Below are positions 39,652-45,495 of a stretch of DNA of 45,495 nucleotides, in pieces; positions within the stretch are counted from its first letter, which is position 1, and each line of letters starts with the position of its first letter. Origin of the DNA: Candidatus Magasanikbacteria bacterium CG11_big_fil_rev_8_21_14_0_20_39_34 (GTDB lineage: Bacteria > Patescibacteriota > Patescibacteriia > Magasanikbacterales > UBA922); NCBI GenBank assembly GCA_002787355.1, contig PCWN01000002.1:1-45495 (forward strand). Direction: 5' to 3'. Position numbers and translations under genes: made by a program. The notes beneath the pieces are model-generated. The model was not told the DNA's origin. It saw only the letters and a list, made by a program, of their open reading frames with translations, and searched no databases.

Positions 39652-41100
39652 ATGTTTATGAGTCAACAAGAAGGCTACCTCCTTCTTTCTCTTTTTGGGA
39701 TTATCATGATCTCTTTTGTCTATATTCTTACAAGAAAGAAAACGCTTACCAATGAAACATTCCTACTTGCCGATAGAAATGTCTCTTGGATACGAGGAGC
39801 ATTTTCTATTGCCGTCTCTTGGGTTTGGGCACCTGCTATATTTATTTGTTCCATGCAAGCATATACGCAAGGAATCGCCGGTGCTTTCTGGTTTATTGCA
39901 CCCAATATTCTCTGTTTTTTTATTTTCGCACCTCTTGCCATACGCCTACGCAAAAATATGCCAGAAGGATACACCCTTCCAGAATACATTTTACAAAGAT
40001 ATCAAGGAGACAAACGTATTCATCTCTCTTACCTTGTTATTTTTTTTGGATACCAACTTTCTGCTATCATTATAAATGCTCTTGCCGGTGGTACACTTCT
40101 CCATATTCTTACAGGTATGAAATTCTCTATTGCAACGCTTGGTATTGCAACTATTGCACTTGCATATTCTCTACTGAGTGGACTTGAGGCGTCGGTACTC
40201 ACAGATGTTATTCAGATGCTTATGATTCTTATCCTTGGATTTTTTCTTGTGCCGATGGTCATCATCCACGCCGGTGGCTGGAGTTCTGTAACTGGTGGAC
40301 TTGCTGGAATTTCCGGTGAGTTTGGAAATATTTTTGATCCAAAAATTGCGTATGCCTTTGGGATTGCAACCACAATTGGGCTCATCACGGGCCCCATAGG
40401 AGATCAAATGTTTTTTCAACGTGGTTTTGCCGTAAAACAAAAAAATATTGTAAAAACTTTTGTGGTTGGTGGACTTCTTTTTGGACTGATTCCCATTACT
40501 TTGAGCCTTTTGGGATTTGTTGCTGCCAATCCTGCATTCAGTATCAATGTCACGGATCCCCAAATGGTTGGTCCCCTTGCAATTGGATATTTTTTGCCAA
40601 AAGGAGCACTGATGCTTTTTGTTTTTATGGCATTTGCAGGCCTTTCCTCTACTCTTGACTCTGCCTACTGTGCCATTTCTGCACTTGGAACCGTTGATAT
40701 CTACAAACGATACTTCAATAAAGATGCAAATGACAAACACCTCCTTCGTATTTCAAGAAATTTTATGCTTGGAATGGCCTTTTTAGGAACGGGGATCGCC
40801 TTGATGCAACCTCAACTCCTTTGGATATTTCTTGCGTCCGGTACGCTTGCATCTGCAGGATTTTTCCCAACCATTTTTAGTCTCTATAGCACTACGATAA
40901 AAAAAGGAGCCGTTTTCACAGCCCTTTTTCTATCAATTATGATTGGTTTTCCACTTTCTCTCTATGCAAATGTTACTGGAAGCACCAATTTAATTGTACT
41001 CTCTTCTATTCTGAGTATCTCCATTGGGTTTTTTGTCTGTGGATTTTCTCAAGTCAAAAGTTGGTATCTGCGTTCTAAGTACTTACATGAAAGTACATAA
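39652..41100 (+). CDS. sodium:solute symporter (SSS family)
   Basis: 482 aa, about 13 membrane helices. Family features: 'TNETFLLADRNVSWIRGAFS' near residue 35, 'PEGYTLPEYILQRYQGDKRI', 'LSGLEASVLTDVIQMLMILI' (the G-x-A-V-x-x-T-D-x-Q motif) and 'AGLSSTLDSAYCAISALGTV' with the Ser/Thr residues for sodium site Na2. It would take up a solute with Na+. Urea, proline or sugar-type members look alike here, so the substrate is open; divergence from a TrmB regulator hints at a carbon source. Two ATGs (39652, 39658) are possible. Its 3' end overlaps ychF by 26 nt, tail to tail. Confidence 0.9.
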   Translation: MFMSQQEGYLLLSLFGIIMISFVYILTRKKTLTNETFLLADRNVSWIRGAFSIAVSWVWAPAIFICSMQAYTQGIAGAFWFIAPNILCFFIFAPLAIRLRKNMPEGYTLPEYILQRYQGDKRIHLSYLVIFFGYQLSAIIINALAGGTLLHILTGMKFSIATLGIATIALAYSLLSGLEASVLTDVIQMLMILILGFFLVPMVIIHAGGWSSVTGGLAGISGEFGNIFDPKIAYAFGIATTIGLITGPIGDQMFFQRGFAVKQKNIVKTFVVGGLLFGLIPITLSLLGFVAANPAFSINVTDPQMVGPLAIGYFLPKGALMLFVFMAFAGLSSTLDSAYCAISALGTVDIYKRYFNKDANDKHLLRISRNFMLGMAFLGTGIALMQPQLLWIFLASGTLASAGFFPTIFSLYSTTIKKGAVFTALFLSIMIGFPLSLYANVTGSTNLIVLSSILSISIGFFVCGFSQVKSWYLRSKYLHEST

Positions 41101-42157
41101 CGTCACCATCTTTTACAATGTACTCTTTCCCTTCCAATCTCATTTTTCCTGTTTCTTTAATTTTTGACCATCCACCCGCTGCTACAAAATCTTCCCAATT
41201 GGCAACATCCGCCTTGATAAAACCTTTGATAAAGTCTGTATGAATCACTCCTGCGGCAAGTGGTGCGGGAGTTCCGCGATGAACCGTCCAAGCTCTTGAT
41301 TCTTGTTCTCCTGAAGTAAAGTAGGTCACCAAATCAAGGAGTTTATAACCCGCATGGATGATTTTATCCAAACCTGTTTCTTTGAGACCAAACTCATTCA
41401 TGTACTCCGTTAATTCTTCTCCTTCCAAACCAATAAACTCCGCTTCCAACTTTGCACATACTTTTACATGAGGAACACCGGGTTCTATCTCTGGGATACC
41501 CAACTCACTTTGTTTAATTCCATTTTCATCTACATTGACCACATACATAATGGGCTTATTGGTCAAAAGACAAAGTTCTGAGAGAATCTTTTGTTCCTCT
41601 TCATCATATTCAAGCTCACGCGCTACTTTCCCCGCTTCCAATTGTTTTGCAACTCGTTCAAGCAGTTCAATTTCCTTTTGAACTTCTTTTGCCTGTGCAC
41701 CTTTTGCTTTCTTTTTTGTATTATCCAATCTCTTACTTACGGTTTGCCAATCCGCAAGGACTAATTCTAAATTAATAATATCTGCATCTTCTTTTGGGTT
41801 TACTTTATTGTGCACATGAACAATATTTCCGTCTTCAAATGAACGCACGACTTGTGCAATGGCATCTACTTCACGAATATGTGCCAAAAATTTGTTTCCC
41901 AAACCTTCACCTTCAGAAGCTCCCTTTACTAATCCTGCAATATCTACAAATTCAATGGCTGTCGGGATAGTCTTTCCAGACTTTGATGTCCTGGAGAGTT
42001 CTGCAAGTCTATTGTCTGGTACCTCAACAATCCCAACATTTGGCTCAATAGTACAAAATGGGTAGTTCTGGGCATCAGCCTGTTTACTTTTGGTCAATGC
42101 ATTAAAGAGAGTCGATTTCCCAACATTCGGGAGTCCTACAATTCCAATTTTTAGCAT
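41075..42157 (-). CDS. ychF: YchF/Ola1-type GTPase-fold ATPase
   Basis: 360 aa, normal length. P-loop 'GLPNVGKST' at residues 8-16, G2/G3 region '[20 protein letters not shown]' and '[20 protein letters not shown]', then a coiled-coil segment (about 130-200) and the C-terminal TGS domain ('[20 protein letters not shown]'). In YchF the G4 motif departs from NKxD, giving ATP preference. It binds ribosomes and takes part in translation and stress control. The last 26 nt overlap the 3' end of the SSS gene. Confidence 0.96.
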   Translation of the reverse strand: MLKIGIVGLPNVGKSTLFNALTKSKQADAQNYPFCTIEPNVGIVEVPDNRLAELSRTSKSGKTIPTAIEFVDIAGLVKGASEGEGLGNKFLAHIREVDAIAQVVRSFEDGNIVHVHNKVNPKEDADIINLELVLADWQTVSKRLDNTKKKAKGAQAKEVQKEIELLERVAKQLEAGKVARELEYDEEEQKILSELCLLTNKPIMYVVNVDENGIKQSELGIPEIEPGVPHVKVCAKLEAEFIGLEGEELTEYMNEFGLKETGLDKIIHAGYKLLDLVTYFTSGEQESRAWTVHRGTPAPLAAGVIHTDFIKGFIKADVANWEDFVAAGGWSKIKETGKMRLEGKEYIVKDGDVMYFHVST

Positions 42158-42207
42158 AAGAAATAGTCAATAATCATATTGTCAGGATTTTAGCAGTATT
42201 AAAAGAA

Positions 42208-42238
42208 AAAATCAATGTCCTGAGGGATCATTGATTTT
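42208..42238. terminator. terminator of the SpeD-like gene
   Basis: AAAATCAATG and CATTGATTTT arms (10 bp) around an 11-nt loop; T-rich on both sides, 11 nt past the stop at 42249. Confidence 0.75.
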
Positions 42239-42248
42239 ATTACTTTTT

Positions 42249-42611
42249 TTATACCTCTACTTCTTTCCAAACTATTTCTATTGGGTTGAAGTATTCTTTG
42301 GTAAATTGTACGGCCTTTTCTGCATTAAATGGCTTGCAGGTATAGGCATCCACAGTAAAAAGTGATGGATTGCTCCAATTTTCTGAATACGAGTAAAAAT
42401 GAGCCCCCGAGGTAACCCAGTGAATCCAACCCCCATACCCCTTATCTTCTGCAGGATACGTGAATGGGTCCCGAAGTGCTCTCATATCGAGAACTTTTGA
42501 GAGTTGGAGCAAATAGTCTTCTATAGCGTCTGGAGAAACTATTTTTTGGGTGGTCCCCTCAATGATAACCCTTTGACGCACTATTTTGGGAGCAAGATTT
42601 TTCCATGTCAT
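42249..42611 (-). CDS. SpeD-like (S-adenosylmethionine decarboxylase family) small protein
   Basis: 120 aa. It resembles short SpeD-type proteins: 'RQRVIIEGTTQKIVSPDAIE', 'YLLQLSKVLDMRALRDPFTY', 'WIHWVTSGAHFYSYSENWS' and 'FTVDAYTCKPFNAEKAVQFT'. In true SpeD the cleaved Glu-Ser of 'ESHxSIHT' yields the pyruvoyl group. At that place this protein has Thr-Ser-Gly-Ala-His, so decarboxylase activity and self-cleavage are doubtful. No other polyamine gene is nearby. It is a single-gene unit behind ychF, with its own terminator. The family is inferred from pattern only. Confidence 0.6.
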   Translation of the reverse strand: MTWKNLAPKIVRQRVIIEGTTQKIVSPDAIEDYLLQLSKVLDMRALRDPFTYPAEDKGYGGWIHWVTSGAHFYSYSENWSNPSLFTVDAYTCKPFNAEKAVQFTKEYFNPIEIVWKEVEV

Positions 42612-42756
42612 ATGTATATATTTAATTCATTTTATTTATACACAAAACACTTATTTTAGGCAATTTTTTGTTTTATTTTCTATTTATAGTAAAGAGTTTC
42701 TTTACTGCAACAAGCAATTCCTGTATACTTGATTAAGAACGTTTATACGCTATACT

Positions 42757-43593
42757 ATGATTTTTGGAAGTAGAGAAACCCTAGAAGATCACGTACTTAC
42801 CTGTCTCAAAGATGGGCCACTTCTTATTTTAGATATCATTGCACACATCCAAAAAAAACATCCCTCTACTACCAAGCAAGGGGTATACTATGCCATTCGC
42901 AACCTCAAAAAATCACAAATTATTGTGGTAGAAAAAGGAAAGGCGTCCCTCAACGCAAGTTGGATCAAACAAATGAGCCAGTACTTTGAAAATGTGGAAC
43001 ACAAATATTTTCATCATCCGTTTTCAAGGGGAAACTTCTCTAACCTACAAGAGGGCGACCGCGTTGTCTATTTTTTTCACGATGCCATAACTACGGATAT
43101 ATTTTGGAATCATGTTATTATTCATCTTTTGCATAGCAGTGATCTATCCGCACCTTTTCTTGCCTACTCACCACACGTTTGGTTCTATATTGCTCATCAA
43201 GAAAATGAATTGGCACTTTTAAACTTTACTCTTGAACAAAATTATCAGTATTTGGTAACCTCAGGAAACAATAGCCCACTCGATCACTATCCAAAAAAAT
43301 TTATGGATGGAAGAATGTCACAGTATCACTGCCTCCACGCACCAATCTTTAAAAAATCAAATTATTATCTCAATATCATTGATGATTTTTTAATAGAAGT
43401 ATACATAGATAAGCAAACGCAAGAAAAAATTGATGCTTTTTACCAAGAGGAAACCGTATATACCCATGATACTCAAAAAAAATTTCGTGAAATTGTAACA
43501 TCCCGTGGAAAAACAAAGCTAAAAATATCCAGGAATAAAAAAAGAGCCCAAAGGCTCAGTAAAAAATTGCTCAAAAATTTTTTTCTTATCTAG
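42757..43593 (+). CDS. orphan protein with N-terminal winged helix
   Basis: 278 aa. The first 65 or so residues form a winged-helix pattern ('LEDHVLTCLKDGPLLILDII', 'PSTTKQGVYYAIRNLKKSQI', 'VVEKGKASLNASW') like PadR/MarR-type domains. The rest is unrecognised: a mixed alpha/beta domain with many aromatic and His residues ('DRVVYFFHDAITTDIFWNHV', 'YSPHVWFYIAHQENELALLN'). The C-terminal tail is very basic ('KLKISRNKKRAQRLSKKLLK'). Perhaps a transcription regulator with a sensing domain; ligand unknown. Its stop shares a CTAG with the convergent neighbour's stop. Confidence 0.65.
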   Translation: MIFGSRETLEDHVLTCLKDGPLLILDIIAHIQKKHPSTTKQGVYYAIRNLKKSQIIVVEKGKASLNASWIKQMSQYFENVEHKYFHHPFSRGNFSNLQEGDRVVYFFHDAITTDIFWNHVIIHLLHSSDLSAPFLAYSPHVWFYIAHQENELALLNFTLEQNYQYLVTSGNNSPLDHYPKKFMDGRMSQYHCLHAPIFKKSNYYLNIIDDFLIEVYIDKQTQEKIDAFYQEETVYTHDTQKKFREIVTSRGKTKLKISRNKKRAQRLSKKLLKNFFLI

Positions 43594-44108
43594 CAACCAC
43601 TAAGAAATTCATCTAAATTTTTAAATTGAATTTCCTCACGAGTATTGTGTAAATCTTTAAAGGTAAATTTTTGCGTCTGTGCGTCAAAAGAAGCACAGCA
43701 ATCTTTTATAACCGTGATATCAAAATCCCTATCATAGGCATCTTGTACAGTACTGCGTACACACAAATTTGCAAGAATTCCAGATATTACCACTTCCTCA
43801 ACTCCATTTAACTCTTCTTCAAGATTGGTATGATAAAAAGGACTTATCTTATTTTTCCGTATATGAATATCTTCTTCTTTTTTATCAATACCATCAATGA
43901 TATTTACTCTTGTAGTCCCTGGAGCAAAAGCATCCTCTGAACCTTCCTCTTCATGGGTAACAAAAATAATTTTGTATCCATTTTTTCTACAAAAATCAAT
44001 CAATTTGTTGGTTCTCTCAAAAAGGGAAGATATATCACCTAAAAAATAATCAGATCCTTCCGTAATCCATTCATTTTCTAGATCCACTAAAATAAGAGCT
44101 TTTTTCAT
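43590..44108 (-). CDS. isochorismatase-fold cysteine hydrolase (nicotinamidase-like)
   Basis: 172 aa. Catalytic triad visible: Asp9 ('ALILVDLENEW'), Lys87 ('IRKNKISPFYHTNLE') and Cys116 ('VVISGILANLCVRSTVQDAY'), followed by the typical 'DFDITVIKDCCAS'. Family members hydrolyse nicotinamide, isochorismate, N-carbamoyl compounds or other amides. The metal-binding His residues of PncA are not clear, so I leave the substrate open. Start context AAAAAAATATG. It ends convergently on the winged-helix orphan with shared stop bases. Confidence 0.85.
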   Translation of the reverse strand: MKKALILVDLENEWITEGSDYFLGDISSLFERTNKLIDFCRKNGYKIIFVTHEEEGSEDAFAPGTTRVNIIDGIDKKEEDIHIRKNKISPFYHTNLEEELNGVEEVVISGILANLCVRSTVQDAYDRDFDITVIKDCCASFDAQTQKFTFKDLHNTREEIQFKNLDEFLSGC

Positions 44109-44171
44109 ATTTTTTTATGCGTATTATGATCCATAAAGTATCATTTTTTTCTTTCTTGAGCAAGTATCCTC

Positions 44172-45077
44172 CTATATCCAATCGGCAATAAGTTTTGCTA
44201 ACCTCCTCTTTTTTCCATTGAATCCATGGTCTGCTCCTTTTACAATTTTATACGTCAAATCTGGCCTCTGCACCCTCAATAATGCTACCGCATCATAAAC
44301 ATTGCCTGAGGTATACTCATCTTCCGAACCATATACCACAAAGGTTGGCTTCAAGAGGGAAGAAAAGTGCCGAAAGAGTTTTTTCTTTGAAAGTTTTTCT
44401 TTTTTGAATCCTTCATAAAATGGAAATATATTGTAGTCCCCGTCGGGATTGGCAATATCCCAGAAACCTGCGTACGAAAAAAGAGCATCTGGCAATAATT
44501 CTTTTATGATTATATCCCCCTTTTTCTCTCGTATCTTTTTCTTTGACTCTTTTAAAATTTTCCAAAATTTTTTCTTACCCAACGCCTGGTAGTATATCCC
44601 CGTGTCATCACCACCATATAACAAAATATACTTTGCTATATTATTTTTTGGTTTGTAATAGTTGTAGACACAAATTTTATTTGCACCCGTTGAAGCGCCA
44701 ATAAGATAAAATGTTTTGTACCCTTTTTTTTTCAAAAATGCTATGGCACCATCTATATCTTGTATGCATTCTTTTATTTTTTCATGTACCATCCCAAAAT
44801 TTTTCCGTTCTGATTTTCCTTTTTTTGAGAGCGTCAACCGTTTTATCATATGTGCTCCTCGGTTGTTGAAATATAATACAGATATATGTTTCTTCTGAAG
44901 CTCTTGAACGAGTGGAAGTTTATTTGATTCATCATAAAAAACAGAAGAGCTTCCATTTCCATGCAGGTAAATAGCTACCGCCGTATTTTTCTCTTTTTCG
45001 TACAAAAGACCTGGTAGGCAAAGACCATCTTTGGTAGTAAATTCTATATACTCTGGTTTTACACGTTTTGTTTTCAT
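44172..45077 (-). CDS. alpha/beta hydrolase
   Basis: 301 aa. Oxyanion-hole segment 'AIYLHGNGSSS' near residue 38, nucleophile elbow 'YLIGASTGANK' with Ser129 (G-x-S-x-G as GAS-TG), an acidic turn 'FVVYGSEDEYTSG', and His in 'VKGADHGFNGKKRRLA'. It thus has a full serine hydrolase triad. It has no signal peptide and no lid insert, apart from a basic helical stretch near residues 170-190. The substrate is unknown, possibly an ester or acyl group. It is separated from the upstream structured region by a terminator hairpin at 45102-45127. Confidence 0.82.
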   Translation of the reverse strand: MKTKRVKPEYIEFTTKDGLCLPGLLYEKEKNTAVAIYLHGNGSSSVFYDESNKLPLVQELQKKHISVLYFNNRGAHMIKRLTLSKKGKSERKNFGMVHEKIKECIQDIDGAIAFLKKKGYKTFYLIGASTGANKICVYNYYKPKNNIAKYILLYGGDDTGIYYQALGKKKFWKILKESKKKIREKKGDIIIKELLPDALFSYAGFWDIANPDGDYNIFPFYEGFKKEKLSKKKLFRHFSSLLKPTFVVYGSEDEYTSGNVYDAVALLRVQRPDLTYKIVKGADHGFNGKKRRLAKLIADWI

Positions 45078-45101
45078 ATCACTATGGTACCCTCAACAAA
45101 A

Positions 45102-45127
45102 AAGAAAGTCAAAGCTTTCTTTTTTAA
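45102..45127. terminator. bidirectional hairpin upstream of the hydrolase
   Basis: AAAAAAGAAAG and CTTTCTTTTTT arms around a short loop, T runs on both strands. Confidence 0.6.
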
Positions 45128-45129
45128 TT

Positions 45130-45400
45130 ATATATTTTATTCAAGATATAAAAATATTCCGTACACGCTGTACTCCCAAATGCAGGCAAAGTACATGGAA
45201 TGAAGGGGCCTTACGTGGTGGTACGTAGAGCCTGGTGAGAAAAAAGAGGGGCGAGTGCACATTGTGTTTTGCATCCTACCTAACATTCCTAACATTGCAT
45301 ACCTTGTCAAGGTAGTTTATCGTGGAAAACTTTTCAAAAGTTTGAAAGGTACTCTTAAATAAAAAAAGACCGCGGAGGTAAGCGATCTCTTTTTCGTATG
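45130..45400. ncRNA. structured gene-free region, candidate RNA
   Basis: No credible ORF. It contains GTACA-CGC-TGTAC, a hairpin TACGT/ACGTA flanked by GGC/GCC, a direct repeat CCTAACATT-CCTAACATT (about 45277-45294), TACCTT-GTC-AAGGTA and AAACTTTT-CA-AAAGTTT. It then has a terminator-like stem, AAAAAGACCGC paired with GCGATCTCTTTTT (about 45363-45396). It lies between two bidirectional hairpins. It does not match tmRNA, RNase P or SRP cores. The strand is undecided. The last 95 bases (45401-45495) hold only a further imperfect hairpin (CCACG/CGTGG) with a T run. Confidence 0.35.
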
Positions 45401-45495
45401 CATATTTTGAGAATCTTGTGACCCCCACGCACATGATACTTTATTACGTGTGGTGTTTTTTGATTGATGTTCGAACTTTTTTTGAGCAAAACCCC

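Noticed and set aside
45130-45400. tmRNA or RNase P RNA
   Set aside because: There is no tRNA-like end with a T-arm and no conserved GAGGAAAGTC-type core.

Overview
The window looks like a chromosomal piece of an AT-rich bacterium, most likely a Patescibacteria/CPR member (Peregrinibacteria-like lineages would fit, but I cannot fix the lineage from sequence alone). Reasons: short intergenic spaces, many lineage-restricted helical or acidic small proteins, TrmB-type regulators, a fused transketolase, surface proteins built from Fn3-like and Gmad2/eight-cysteine modules, and very few Shine-Dalgarno sites. Most genes begin in an A-rich 'AAAAATATG' context. TGA is used as a stop (for example ruvB), so the UGA=Gly code of some relatives does not apply. 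No phage, IS element, CRISPR array or rRNA was seen.

Layout. 1-1000: a GC-rich partial gene with 33-bp repeats, a GC-richer 54-aa gene with its own promoter, SD and terminator, and tRNA-Leu(TAA). 1020-2674: folB, a CBS-pair protein, uppS. 2750-7040: a class Ia ribonucleotide reductase operon (nrdA-nrdB, minus strand) with two NrdR boxes upstream. 7212-9428: ruvB and three small membrane-protein genes. 9491-10108: GC-rich orphan membrane protein, divergent from a TrmB regulator and transketolase (10179-12956). 12995-18232: three orphan helical proteins, efp with an adjacent epmA-like gene, mgtC, and an orphan with HTH-like modules. 18355-18665: tRNA-Gly(GCC), initiator tRNA-Met, tRNA-Gly(TCC). 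18952-25638: envelope cluster (Fn3-repeat protein, Gmad2/eight-cysteine protein, ECF sigma factor with a large DUF5667-like membrane partner). 25812-29271: membrane-anchored PQQ-type sugar dehydrogenase, ABC-2 exporter, uridine-kinase-like protein. 29390-29833: another GC-rich orphan membrane protein. 29947-36410: a plus-strand run of DsbA-like, VKOR, Ca2+/cation antiporter, GT39-like glycosyltransferase, CNNM/CorC protein, pseudouridine synthase and an orphan. 36468-45077: small acidic orphan with a perfect consensus promoter, AI-2E family permease, VIT1/CCC1, a second TrmB regulator divergent from an SSS symporter, ychF, a SpeD-like protein, a winged-helix orphan, an isochorismatase-fold hydrolase and an alpha/beta hydrolase.

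How it fits together. DsbA-like plus VKOR form an oxidative folding pair that could serve the cysteine-rich exported proteins. EF-P and its likely lysyl-ligase modifier are an operon. Two TrmB paralogues carry similar inverted repeats between promoter and start, suggesting autoregulation and linking sugar metabolism (transketolase) and uptake (SSS symporter).

The most unusual signal is a set of four scattered GC-rich single-gene units (1-415, 585-749, about 9480-10108, 29390-29833) in a background near 30-40 percent GC. None is recognisable. Each is driven by an AT-rich sigma70-type promoter that ends where the GC-rich stretch begins, and two use a strong GGAGG Shine-Dalgarno that neighbouring genes mostly lack. 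Three structured intergenic regions (18781-18888, 22349-22612, 45130-45400) and a nested hairpin between two tRNAs are candidate unannotated RNAs.
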